Source: Brevibacterium sp. JSBI002 (GTDB taxonomy: Bacteria > Actinomycetota > Actinomycetes > Actinomycetales > Brevibacteriaceae). From it: DNA of 64,000 nt. Numbering within the stretch: the stretch's first letter is position 1; every line of letters starts with the position of its first letter. Below the pieces are notes generated by a model. That model had not been told where the DNA came from and did no database searches. It worked only from the letters and a program-made list of their open reading frames with translations. This document shows, piece after piece, positions 1 through 7,951 of the stretch. The translations under genes and the position numbers were made by a program. The stretch lies in contig NZ_CP110341.1 of assembly GCF_026013965.1 (NCBI RefSeq), positions 2,976,001-3,040,000 of the forward strand. Reading direction: 5' to 3'.

Positions 1-474
1 GGACCAGTCGGCATACGCTTCCACGTTGAGATCCGTCGCGGTGACCTTGCCAGGGGTTCCGTCTTCGTCGGGGTGGACGACGATGGTTTCGACCGTGTTC
101 GCGGCTCCTGCGTCGATGACCGGCTGGAGGAGTCCGGCATCGCCGAAGAGGAACTTCACCTCGCTGTGGCCGAGGATGTATTCGACCTCGGGCGGCGCCA
201 GTCGGGTGTTGAGCATGACGAGCACGCCGCCGGCCAACGGGACCGCGTAGTGGGCGATGAGCGCCTCGGCGCTGTTGGGGGCGAGCACCGCAACCGTGTC
301 CCCGGGCTTCAGGCCATTGCGGACGAGTCCTTCGGCGAGGTTCTGCACGGTCTCGGCCATCTGCCTGTAGGTGAAGCGACGGGGGCCGTCGACGATCGCC
401 TCCCGGTTCGGGTGAGCTTCGAGCGAGCGCTCGAGGAAGCGCAGCGGAGTCAGGGCGGTATCGAGTCCGGACAT
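1..474 (-). CDS. Acyl-CoA synthetase / AMP-dependent ligase, N-terminal part (cut by window edge)
   Basis: The reading frame is open from the ATG complement at 472-474 to the left edge, so about 158 N-terminal residues are visible. The start MSGLDTALTPLRFLERSLEA, followed by PNREAIVDG and the stretch NTRLAPPEVEYILGHSEVKF, is typical of the N-terminal domain of the ANL superfamily of medium/long-chain acyl-CoA ligases, which activate fatty acids with ATP and CoA. The P-loop (T/S-rich) and A8 motifs that would prove activity lie outside the window. GAGGAGA just upstream is a good ribosome binding site. The thioesterase and decayed hydratase nearby fit a lipid-catabolism setting. The exact substrate cannot be told. 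Confidence 0.85.
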   Translation of the reverse strand, partial: MSGLDTALTPLRFLERSLEAHPNREAIVDGPRRFTYRQMAETVQNLAEGLVRNGLKPGDTVAVLAPNSAEALIAHYAVPLAGGVLVMLNTRLAPPEVEYILGHSEVKFLFGDAGLLQPVIDAGAANTVETIVVHPDEDGTPGKVTATDLNVEAYADWS

Positions 475-659
475 GGGAATCTCCTCATCGTCGATGATCG
501 TGGCGGCCGTCGCCAGTAACAGCTGCGACGGTGTTCGGCTTCAGACTACCGAGCGAGTGTGACCGCGTGCACACCGCCTCCGCCGAGGCGGCCGAACGTC
601 AGGGCGACCGTTCCCTGTCCGCGCTTCGGCTCCATGCTCCGGTGAGCGCGACGTCACCG

Positions 660-1757
660 CTATTCGCAGGCGATTCCGTCACCGTCGCGGTCGAGGTGGG
701 ACCCGTATCCGGGGTCGCCTCGGCGAACGGGTGCGGCACCTGCTTCGCGGGCGGCCGTGCAGTTCTCGAAGAACGTCGACGAGCCCGACGAGCTGCTGGA
801 CGATCCGCTCGCTGTTCCGCTCGACGACGACCCCGACCCTGTCGATCCGGAGCTGGACGAACGCGAACTCGCAGACTTCTGACCAGCCGGGCGGGTCTCT
901 TCCTTCGTGGTGACATTGTCACCCTCGCCTGGACCCGGCCAGTCGACATCCTCGGCGAAGGCGGGCTGATCGTCGCACTTCGCCAGCACGCGTTCCATGG
1001 CGGCCTTCTCGGCGGGGACCACCCACAGCTCGTATTTGTGCTTCACGGCGATCTGTCGGGCGACGTATTCGCAGCGAAAGCTCTTGTTCGGCGGCAGCCA
1101 GGTCGCGGCGTCGCCGTCGCCCTTCTGCCGGTTGAGGCTCGAGCTGACGGCGAGCAGGTTGAGCGGGTCGTTGCCGAACTCCTTCAGCGTCTCCTCGTCG
1201 AACTTGAAGGCCCCGGTCTGCCAGGCGTTCGACCGGGCGACGACGTGGTCGATATCGACGGCGTTCGCGCTCCGGTCGAAGTCGGAGGTCTCGCCGGCAT
1301 AGGGGTCGTCAAGCGTTCCGGCCAGCACGATGCATCCTTGGGTTCCGGCCTTGAGGGTGATGGTCGTGAGGTCGCGGCGGAGCACGTCGTTGCGGGTGTC
1401 GCAGCCGTTGTGGTCGGTGTCCGAACGCCATTTGAACAGGTCGCCGTCGTAGCCGGTCTTCGGTGCCCGGCCTTTGACCGTGAGTTCGTCCAACATCGCC
1501 GAGGCGGTCCCCGTCGCCGCGCTGCCCGCACGGCCTTCATCCTCTTCCCCGGCCGCGTCGGTGTCATCGCTCGTCGCCGATGCCGCAGGACCGGAGCTCG
1601 GCTCCGGGGCCTCACGAGTCGGCGTGGGGTCGGCGGTGCTGGAGGCGGCGGTGTCGACGGTCGGCTGGGCATCCTCGGCGCATCCGGAGAGGAGGCAGAG
1701 GGACAGGACTGCGGCAAGTGCCGCGAGTGTGAGGCGTGAGGAAGAGTGCAAGGGCAT
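660..1757 (-). CDS. Secreted lipoprotein with DUF1524 HNH-type nuclease domain and C-terminal Excalibur domain
   Basis: 365 residues. The N-terminus is a lipoprotein signal peptide with lipobox LLSGC (Cys about residue 26), followed by a Ser/Thr/Ala/Glu-rich linker to about residue 85. The middle carries the DUF1524 (HNH-like) signature: VDIDHVV, then NDPLNLLAVSSSLNRQKGD and WLPPNKSFRC. A Ser/Gly-rich linker leads to a C-terminal Excalibur motif (FFENCTAAREAG ... DRDGDGIACE), a short calcium-binding-like domain common in secreted actinobacterial proteins. Together this suggests a cell-surface, metal-dependent nuclease anchored in the membrane; activity on DNA is inferred from the family. It stands alone in its transcription unit. 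Confidence 0.85.
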   Translation of the reverse strand: MPLHSSSRLTLAALAAVLSLCLLSGCAEDAQPTVDTAASSTADPTPTREAPEPSSGPAASATSDDTDAAGEEDEGRAGSAATGTASAMLDELTVKGRAPKTGYDGDLFKWRSDTDHNGCDTRNDVLRRDLTTITLKAGTQGCIVLAGTLDDPYAGETSDFDRSANAVDIDHVVARSNAWQTGAFKFDEETLKEFGNDPLNLLAVSSSLNRQKGDGDAATWLPPNKSFRCEYVARQIAVKHKYELWVVPAEKAAMERVLAKCDDQPAFAEDVDWPGPGEGDNVTTKEETRPAGQKSASSRSSSSGSTGSGSSSSGTASGSSSSSSGSSTFFENCTAAREAGAAPVRRGDPGYGSHLDRDGDGIACE

Positions 1758-2075
1758 GGGCTTTCGGACGTGCAGGCTCGCCAGTGGGGCGAGATGGTTC
1801 AGACGTGGTCGTGGACCGAGCCGGCACGAATGCCGCTGCTCGATCCACTCCGATCAGTGTAGGACGGGAGAGCGCCGGCGGCACTCGGTCGGCCGGAACG
1901 TATCCCATTCGTTAGATACGCGGACGACCTTGGTGAGATTCGAGGATAACCTGGTCGGAGGACCGCCAGATCGTGAGCGTGGAAACTGTCCAGACAGCAG
2001 CCGTGGGGCAAGCGGACCACGGGCGTAGACTGCCAACAGAGCTTGTCTTCGAAACTGCGAAAGCCGTGATACTCA
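1758..2075. other. Intergenic region between divergent genes, one short dyad
   Basis: No coding frame with sensible start and composition is seen. The only clear structure is the inverted repeat CGTATC-N10-GATACG at 1899-1920, which could be an operator for either flanking gene. The start codon at 2076 has no purine-rich site in front of it, only TGATACT, so that message may be leaderless. Confidence 0.35.
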
Positions 2076-2279
2076 ATGAGCGAGGATCCCGATGTTGAGG
2101 CCCTCCGCCAGGACGATTCCAACTGGAAGCTCGGTCTCTTCTACGCGTCCATGAAGGACCCCGCTCCGCTGGTGCCGAAGCGCCACGGCTGGGGATGGAC
2201 CCTCAATTTCGGCAGCCCCTGGGTCGGGTTGGCCGGAGTCATTCTCGTCATTGTGGTCGTCTGGGGTGTGTTCTTCTGA
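2076..2279 (+). CDS. DUF5808-type small membrane protein
   Basis: 67 residues. The first part contains NWKLGLFYASMKDPAPLVPK, then GWGWTLNFGSPW, the pattern of the DUF5808 family (W-x-G-x-F-Y ... D-P ... VPKR ... GWTLNF). The rest is one hydrophobic helix (GLAGVILVIVVVWGVFF) that reaches the C-terminus, so the protein is probably a single-pass membrane protein. The role of DUF5808 is unknown. No ribosome binding site is visible before the ATG; leaderless translation is possible. Confidence 0.7.
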   Translation: MSEDPDVEALRQDDSNWKLGLFYASMKDPAPLVPKRHGWGWTLNFGSPWVGLAGVILVIVVVWGVFF

Positions 2280-2432
2280 CTCATCGTTCGAGGGCGCGGA
2301 CCTGCTAGTCCATGGGCTGGGCCCCGCTTTCGGCGCGCTCTGGCTCATCTTCCCGTCACTTCGCCTCGCCCACCGGCGGGTGGGTGCATGATGGGAGGGA
2401 ACGGCGGGCAGCCTCGGCGAGGAGGATATTCG

Positions 2433-3113
2433 ATGCGACACGATGAGGAGCGCCCGCGCACCAGCGAGTTCTTGGCAGGCGGAACGGCTCCAGGGCACTG
2501 GACGCAGGTGCTCGGGTCGATGCGTGCGAATCCGTTCACGCATCTTTCACTGGATGAGGTGCGCGCCGAGGCGGCCCACCTCCTCATCGTCACGCCCTCC
2601 CCCGAGGTGGCCCGTGCGTGCTTTGGGGAAATGCTCGATGCGTTCGGGGACTCGGTTGAAATCGCCGCCGTCGACGAGCTTGTTCCCAAACACGTCCCCG
2701 CGGGGACATGGGTGTTTCTGCCGCATCGGCAGGACGGGTGGACGGAACTCGAGGACGCCTCGACGAAGGTGCGGGCAGCATCGGTCAAGGAGAATTCGTC
2801 TCGCGAGGCCGGCAGCAAGCTGGTCCTCATGGAGTACGGGATCAACCTGTGGATGTGGGCCGAACCGCCGTCGAGCGGAGGCGACCCCGTCTGCCACGCC
2901 GGTGAGCTCATCAGCTGGGAAAGCGCCTGGGCGCTAGGGGCGGAGGCTGGCTGCGGCACCTGCAGTGCGGACGGCTTGGGCGACGCTCACTCTGGCGATG
3001 TGCCCACCGAAGACTCGACTACTCCGGAGCCTTCACCGCCGACTGCCTCGGCCCGCCCGCCGATCTATTTCGGCCTGCCGCCTATCCTGCGCCAGCGCCG
3101 TTGGGACGGCTGA
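2433..3113 (+). CDS. Hypothetical protein
   Basis: 227 residues from the ATG at 2433, chosen because GAGGAGG lies 5-10 bases upstream; the frame is open further back to 2388 but without such a site. I do not recognise a family. The sequence is soluble and acidic with no signal peptide or membrane helix. Residues from about 35 (LSLDEVRAEAAHLLIVTPSP) to about 145 look like a compact domain (HVPAGTWVFLPHRQDGW, then KLVLMEYGINLWMWAEP). The C-terminal 70 residues are Pro/Ser/Thr-rich. Codon use resembles the neighbours. Confidence 0.6.
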   Translation: MRHDEERPRTSEFLAGGTAPGHWTQVLGSMRANPFTHLSLDEVRAEAAHLLIVTPSPEVARACFGEMLDAFGDSVEIAAVDELVPKHVPAGTWVFLPHRQDGWTELEDASTKVRAASVKENSSREAGSKLVLMEYGINLWMWAEPPSSGGDPVCHAGELISWESAWALGAEAGCGTCSADGLGDAHSGDVPTEDSTTPEPSPPTASARPPIYFGLPPILRQRRWDG

Positions 3114-3329
3114 ACATGTTCTCTGGCCCACCCTCATCGACCACTCGAGTTAGCCTCGAGCGTACAAACTATGCGGCGAGCGCTCGACGCTAAAGCAAGC
3201 TGTCGGTGTGAACTTACGTGGCCGAGTTGAGCGCTCGGCGCTGACATGAGCGCTCGGCGGGCGCAAATATCTGATCGCCTGCACACGCGCTGCTGGACCG
3301 GCTCACCAATTCGCCAAACGGCCGAGGCA

Positions 3330-4085
3330 CTATGCCACGGCTACGACCACTCCGGCCGCCACGAGCAGCACGAAGTAGCCCCAGGCATGGAGTATCTCGG
3401 GGATCTTCGGCACTCGGCGGCGCAGGAACACGATGATCGGAAGTCCGCCGATGAGCAGCGCCGCGGCCGCCACCAGGTCGAGTGATCCCATAATGCCCGG
3501 GGCTTCGATCGCCGCCGGGGTCAGGATCGTCACGAGCACGGCCGGGCTCATGATCACCAAAGTCAGCGGGTTGGCCAGGGTCGTGGCCACGGTCATCGTC
3601 GCCCCGGACCGACGCATCATCGGCACCGTCATCACCGACCCTCCGACACCGAGGAAAGAGGCCAACCCACCGATCGGCACACCCCAGACAGCGGCGATTC
3701 CTCGGCCTCCCCCGCTGACTTTGCCAACGTTATCGACGACCGCGGCCTTGCGCCGGAAGAATCCGGGCCGGGCGAGCAGATCGATGGCCGTGGCCGCGAT
3801 GTACGCGACGAACCCCCACTGCAGCAGCGCGTCCGGTGCGAATCGTCCTGCGAACGCACCCAATCCCCCGCCCAGCGCGAGCAGCCCGAGCAACCACCAC
3901 CTCCCCCGCAGGTGGGCGAGCGTGGAGCGTTTCGTCGACACCGTCGCGACGATCGCGTTGACGAGCATCACCAGCGCCGAGGTGGCCGCCGCCACCCGCG
4001 CCGTGTCGAAGCCGCCGCCGAACCCGAAGAGCACGGTGGTCAGGCCGACGAGGCATCCGATGAGAACGAGCCCGAGGAACTCCAT
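3330..4085 (-). CDS. TauE/SafE family sulfite (anion) exporter
   Basis: 251 residues with about eight hydrophobic helices and two repeats beginning with the family's Gly-rich signature (GCLVGLTTVLFGFGGGFD near residue 10 and GGLASFLGVGGSVMTVPMM near residue 140). TauE/SafE proteins export sulfite, sulfoacetate or similar organosulfur anions; the substrate here is unknown. The start lies 12 bases beyond the stop of the upstream thioesterase, on the same strand, so the two are probably co-transcribed. Length is normal for the family. Confidence 0.85.
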   Translation of the reverse strand: MEFLGLVLIGCLVGLTTVLFGFGGGFDTARVAAATSALVMLVNAIVATVSTKRSTLAHLRGRWWLLGLLALGGGLGAFAGRFAPDALLQWGFVAYIAATAIDLLARPGFFRRKAAVVDNVGKVSGGGRGIAAVWGVPIGGLASFLGVGGSVMTVPMMRRSGATMTVATTLANPLTLVIMSPAVLVTILTPAAIEAPGIMGSLDLVAAAALLIGGLPIIVFLRRRVPKIPEILHAWGYFVLLVAAGVVVAVA

Positions 4086-4097
4086 ACTTTCAGGATC

Positions 4098-4904
4098 TCA
4101 GAGTCGGGCGATGAGCAGCGGTTGGGTCACAGCTCCGACGTAGCCGATCTCATCAGCCAGGTCGCCGTCGGCGACGCCGCGCCCGTCGGGGCCGACATGG
4201 GTGCGGACATTCATATTCAGCCATTCGGACCTCGGTTCCCGTGCGAAGGTCAACGACAGCGACGGAGGGATGAACGTCCACTCGCCAAACGGCAGGGCCG
4301 CCGAGACACCGTTGGCCGAATCCGCCACGATGACGAATCGCTGAATCGGGCTGGTTCGTTCACCCGCGACGAGCGGGATGCGCGGGCGTACCCAGACGTC
4401 GGCAGCTCCGAGCTCCTGGAGCCCGCCGGAGACGAAGCGCCATTCGATGGCACGCCCGTATCCCCAGTCAGGGCTGATGCCGGGGAAGTACTTCTGCTCC
4501 TGCGGTTCCGGCACCGCCGAGGTGTCGAAGGTCGAGGCCACCTCGGCGCTGGAGTCCGGTGTCGATCGCATCCGCCACGCAGTCGCGGTGACGGCGAGAC
4601 GGTCCTCGGCCCAGAGCTTGGCTTCGACGAGTTCGATGCGCTTTCCGGGTCTCACGATCGTCGCCTCGGTGCGGATGCGGCCCTGCGGGATGGGGCCGAG
4701 CATGTCGATCGTCAGCCGCCCGATGCTCATCGCCTCGTCCTCGCGGACGCGTTCGACGGCCCTGGCGAGCAGCGCTGCGGGCGGCCCGCCGTGCTGCATC
4801 CGTTCGTCCCAGGGGCTCGTCGTGGCCCGGGTCGAGTCGAATTCGTTCTCACCGCGAGGGAGATAGAAAGCCTCGGGCAGTGGTGTGACCTCGTTGTCTG
4901 TCAC
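4098..4904 (-). CDS. Acyl-CoA thioesterase-like, double hot-dog fold protein
   Basis: 268 residues. The N-terminal half shows the thioesterase-superfamily pattern WDERMQHGGPPAALLARAVER, where the His-Gly-Gly-Pro turn and following helix shape the hot-dog active site, then GRLTIDMLGPIP and a second hot-dog with GVSAALPFGEWTFIPPSLSL. This matches TesB-like acyl-CoA thioesterases that hydrolyse acyl-CoA to free acid and CoA. Start at the ATG after AGGAGGAT. It is followed at 12 bases by the TauE exporter. The chain-length range cannot be predicted. Confidence 0.8.
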   Translation of the reverse strand: MTDNEVTPLPEAFYLPRGENEFDSTRATTSPWDERMQHGGPPAALLARAVERVREDEAMSIGRLTIDMLGPIPQGRIRTEATIVRPGKRIELVEAKLWAEDRLAVTATAWRMRSTPDSSAEVASTFDTSAVPEPQEQKYFPGISPDWGYGRAIEWRFVSGGLQELGAADVWVRPRIPLVAGERTSPIQRFVIVADSANGVSAALPFGEWTFIPPSLSLTFAREPRSEWLNMNVRTHVGPDGRGVADGDLADEIGYVGAVTQPLLIARL

Positions 4905-4937
4905 GTATCCTCCTCAATCGTTCGTTAAGTTCTCAGG

Positions 4938-5500
4938 CTATAGTCTCTCGGCCTTCGCGGCGAAGGCGAGCGCGAATTCCTTCTGACTGTCGGCGATCGC
5001 CTCGGCTTCGAAGGTGTTCTTCCACGTCCGCAGCAGTCGCTTCTGCTGCGCGATGACGGCGCGGCTGGCCTGCGTGGTGTCGCACAGGAGGGCGAGTGCG
5101 CGCTCTTCGACCACGGTCCTTCCACCCACCGGGGCGGAAATCTGCGGCCGCGGCGATCTCGGCAGCCCCGCCGATGCAGTAGCCGTCGATCGCCACGGCG
5201 ACCGGAAGTGCGCAGTTCTTAATGGCTTCGCAGGCCTCGCCGAGGCGACTGATCGTCTCGTACGGCTGCGAGGCACTCGTGTGTGCGAACTGCGCCGTGT
5301 CCATTCATGCCGAGAAACCCCGTCCGCAGGCCGAGGTGAGGAGAACCGCGCGCAGTTCCTCGTCTGCGCTCGCTTCGATGAACGCGTCGATGAGCTGGCC
5401 GAGCATCTCTTCGGTCAGCGCGTTCGCCTGGTCCCGGTTATCGATGGTGATGGTGAGAACGTCGTCGGTACCGTCTTGCCTGATCGTGCGGGACTCCTGA
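4938..5500 (-). pseudogene. Enoyl-CoA hydratase/isomerase remnant
   Basis: Crotonase-family sequence is recognisable in three pieces. The N-terminal part (TDDVLTITIDNRDQANALTE ... VLLTSACGRGFSA) meets an in-frame TGA at about 5306 where the family expects Gly (FSAGMD). Reading resumes with MDTAQFAHTSA and the oxyanion-hole segment VAIDGYCIGGAAEIAAAADF. About 100 residues are then missing and the frame changes before the C-terminal piece (RAVIAQQKRLLRTWKN ... AFAAKAERL). No start codon suits the 5' end. A nonsense change plus an internal deletion means it cannot make an active enzyme. The flanking genes are intact. Confidence 0.8.
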
Positions 5501-5625
5501 GCTTGTGCTGCTCCCGGCAGATCTGGATCACCGTGGCGACGCCGGGCACGGATGTGGATTCGTTCTCAGCAACCTACTCGACTCGCTCCCGCCCCTGTCC
5601 AGGCATCCCGCCCTGCGACCATCTG

Positions 5626-5646
5626 TTGTATCCAAGATGGATGCAA
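5626..5646. promoter_or_regulatory. Candidate GntR operator upstream of MFS-GntR operon
   Basis: Inverted repeat TTGTATCC-N5-GGATGCAA with one mismatch between arms, 45 bases before the MFS start. Its size and its position in front of an operon that encodes its own GntR/FCD regulator suggest autoregulation; binding is inferred. Confidence 0.5.
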
Positions 5647-5691
5647 GTTAATGTGAGTGAGTCCTGACCACCACGACGACGTGAGACCACC

Positions 5692-7110
5692 ATGACCAGC
5701 CACATCCGCGAACAGGCCAAACTCATCACCGCCCAGCTCCTCTCCGGAGCCGGCATCGCCTCCGGGTATGCCGTCGGCGGACTGCTCGCCGAAGAGATCA
5801 CCGGGCAGACCTCAATGGCCGGATTCGCGCAGATGAGCGTCATCCTCGGCGCCGGTCTCATCGCCTATCCCCTCGCCGTGCTCGCCGGTCGCTCCGGCCG
5901 TCGCAAGGCGCTGACCTTGGGCTTCGGCATCGGCACGCTCGGCGCCGTGGTCGTCCTCATCGGCGTCGCCCTGCATTTCCTTCCCCTGTTCATGCTCGGG
6001 ATGATGATGTGCGGGTCCTCCACCGCCTCCGGCCTGCAGGCCCGCTACGCCGCCGTCGACCTCGCCGACCCGGCCGCCGCTGGTCGCGCGATGTCCCTGG
6101 TCGTGTGGGCCACGACCGTCGGCTCCGTCCTCGGCCCCAGCTTCACCGCCCCGGGCGCCCACCTCGGCGAAACGCTGGGCATGAACGGATTGGCCGGGCC
6201 CTACCTCATCTCCATGGTCGCGTTCGCCCTGGCGACGCTGTCGGCCTCGACGCTGACGAAAACGGTGGCCGCCGGAACCGACCACGCCGGTGAACCCGGG
6301 GTCGACGATCCCGGCCACGACGGTGAAGGCACGACCGACAACAACGACGGGGCCGCCTCGGCGAAGGAAACCGCTGCGACCAACAGATCCACCACCACCG
6401 AGGCGACCGCCCCTCCCCCGATGAAACTCGGCGAAGCGCTGCGCTTCGCCCTTGCCCGCCCGGTGCCTCTGTTCGCGATGATCACGATCATCGCGGGGCA
6501 GATGATGATGACCAACGTCATGGTCATGACCCCGGTGCACATGGACCACCAGGAGTTCAGCCTCGGCGCAATCGGCATCGTGGTGAGCATCCACATTGCC
6601 GGTATGTACGCCCTGTCCCCAGTATTCGGATGGATGGCCGACCGGTGGGGTTCGGGCGTCGTCATCGCAGGTGGGGCCGGTATCTTCGTTCTCACGATCG
6701 CCCTCGGAGTCATCGATGCAGTGGCCCCGGAGTCGTCGATGGTGCTGCTGTCGACCGCACTGTCGCTGCTCGGAATCGGGTGGTCGATGTTCCTCATCGG
6801 CGGTTCGTCTCTGCTGACCGCCTCGGTGCCGGCGCATGCGAAGGTGCCGCTGCAGGGCGCCTCGGATTCGGCGATGAACCTGGGCGGTGCGCTCATGGCG
6901 GCGATGGCCGGAGCCGTGCTCGGCGCGGGCGGGTTCCTCTGGATCAACCTCATGGCCACATTCGTCCTCGTCATCGCCGTCGGATTCTCGATCCGGGCGA
7001 TCCCGCTGATGAAATGGCCCGGACGCGAAGGCACGGTCGATCACCCTCGACGCGCAGCCGCGAGCGATCAGGCAGGCACTGCCAGCGATCGGGCGGGAGC
7101 CGTGGAATGA
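5692..7110 (+). CDS. MFS transporter (12-helix)
   Basis: 472 residues with two blocks of six hydrophobic helices. The loop after helix 2 carries the MFS motif GRSGRRKALTLG. A 45-residue polar, Thr/Ala-rich insert (about residues 195-240) fills the central cytoplasmic loop. The second half opens with GEALRFALARPVPLFAMI and repeats a degenerate motif as GWMADRWGSG. The C-terminus is a short polar tail. The stop overlaps the start of the GntR regulator by four bases (ATGA), so the pair is one operon. Substrate unknown; drug or metabolite efflux under GntR control is the likely setting. Confidence 0.85.
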   Translation: MTSHIREQAKLITAQLLSGAGIASGYAVGGLLAEEITGQTSMAGFAQMSVILGAGLIAYPLAVLAGRSGRRKALTLGFGIGTLGAVVVLIGVALHFLPLFMLGMMMCGSSTASGLQARYAAVDLADPAAAGRAMSLVVWATTVGSVLGPSFTAPGAHLGETLGMNGLAGPYLISMVAFALATLSASTLTKTVAAGTDHAGEPGVDDPGHDGEGTTDNNDGAASAKETAATNRSTTTEATAPPPMKLGEALRFALARPVPLFAMITIIAGQMMMTNVMVMTPVHMDHQEFSLGAIGIVVSIHIAGMYALSPVFGWMADRWGSGVVIAGGAGIFVLTIALGVIDAVAPESSMVLLSTALSLLGIGWSMFLIGGSSLLTASVPAHAKVPLQGASDSAMNLGGALMAAMAGAVLGAGGFLWINLMATFVLVIAVGFSIRAIPLMKWPGREGTVDHPRRAAASDQAGTASDRAGAVE

Positions 7111-7748
7111 GCGGCCGGACGGAGTCGCTGAGTGCGGCCGAACGCGCCTACCAGGTCATCCGCTGCCAGATCCTCGAGGGCGGGCATGCGCCGGGGACGA
7201 TGCTCGGCGAGGCGGCTCTGGCCACCGAGATCGGCGTCAGTCGCACCCCGGTGCGCGTGGCCATGGCCAGGCTGCAGGACGAGGGGTGGATCCGCATCTA
7301 TCCCAAACGCGGAGCCGTCGTCCAAGGTGTTGACGAGCGGACCATCGCCGAGCTCGCCGACGCCCGCTATCTCCTCGAGACCACCGCGGTCGACCGTGCG
7401 CCCGAGGCCCTGCGGCACCGGTTGGCCGCCGATCTCGATGATCTGATCGCACAGCAGCGGGACGCATTCGCCGAGGCGGACATCGCCCGATTCATCGAGC
7501 TGACCTTGGACTTCCACCGCGGTTTCGTCGAGGCCGGTGACAGTCAGGTGATGCTCGAGATGTATTCGCTGCTGTCCGACCGGCACCGCTTCATTCTGTT
7601 CATGAACAGTCGTCATCTGCTCGGTCGCTGCGATGAGATCATCGCCGAACACGAGGAGCTGGTGGATCACCTGCGCGCGGGCGATTCCGCTGCATTCGCG
7701 GCGACCCTGCGGGGGCATATTGCGGAGAACGCCGGCCCGGCGCGCTGA
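7107..7748 (+). CDS. GntR family transcriptional regulator (FCD type)
   Basis: 213 residues from the ATG in the four-base ATGA overlap with the MFS stop; the frame runs further upstream only as antisense-like noise inside that gene. Residues 8-75 are a winged helix-turn-helix with the GntR hallmarks ILEGGHAPGTMLGEAALA and GVSRTPVRVAMARLQDEGWI. The C-terminal part is all-helical, with TLDFHRGFVEAG and HEELVDHLRAGDSAA, as in FCD ligand domains that bind small carboxylates through a metal. It probably controls its own operon through the dyad at 5626-5646. Confidence 0.88.
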   Translation: MSGRTESLSAAERAYQVIRCQILEGGHAPGTMLGEAALATEIGVSRTPVRVAMARLQDEGWIRIYPKRGAVVQGVDERTIAELADARYLLETTAVDRAPEALRHRLAADLDDLIAQQRDAFAEADIARFIELTLDFHRGFVEAGDSQVMLEMYSLLSDRHRFILFMNSRHLLGRCDEIIAEHEELVDHLRAGDSAAFAATLRGHIAENAGPAR

Positions 7749-7801
7749 GGCGGGAGATGCGAATCCCGTGCACTGAGTGAGCCCACTGTTTGGGACAGGA
7801 T

Positions 7802-7867
7802 TTCGGTACACCCTTCTCTGAGGTGACCACTTTCTTCAGTGTGCAATCCAGAGAAAGGTGTACCGAA
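7802..7867. terminator. Large stem-loop after the MFS-GntR operon
   Basis: Nineteen-base arms (7802-7820 and 7849-7867) with a single mismatch and a 28-base loop. It lies 54 bases after the GntR stop and ends 85 bases before the next start. There is no T-tract, so it may be a transcript-end or processing hairpin rather than a classical intrinsic terminator. Confidence 0.5.
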
Positions 7868-7939
7868 CCGGCGAGGCGCAGCGGTGCATCGGCGCCACTG
7901 CAGCCTCGGCGAGGGGTTCCGCACTCCCGCGCCCGGTCG

Positions 7940-7945
7940 TAGGCT
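7940..7945 (+). promoter_or_regulatory. Probable -10 box of a leaderless promoter
   Basis: TAGGCT stands six bases before the ATG at 7952, so transcription would begin at or next to the start codon. Confidence 0.45.
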
Positions 7946-7951
7946 GAGGTC

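Noticed and set aside
6630..7106. N-terminal extension of the GntR regulator
   Set aside because: The frame is open upstream but is Arg-rich noise inside the MFS gene; the ATGA overlap at 7107 and the winged-helix start give the real beginning.
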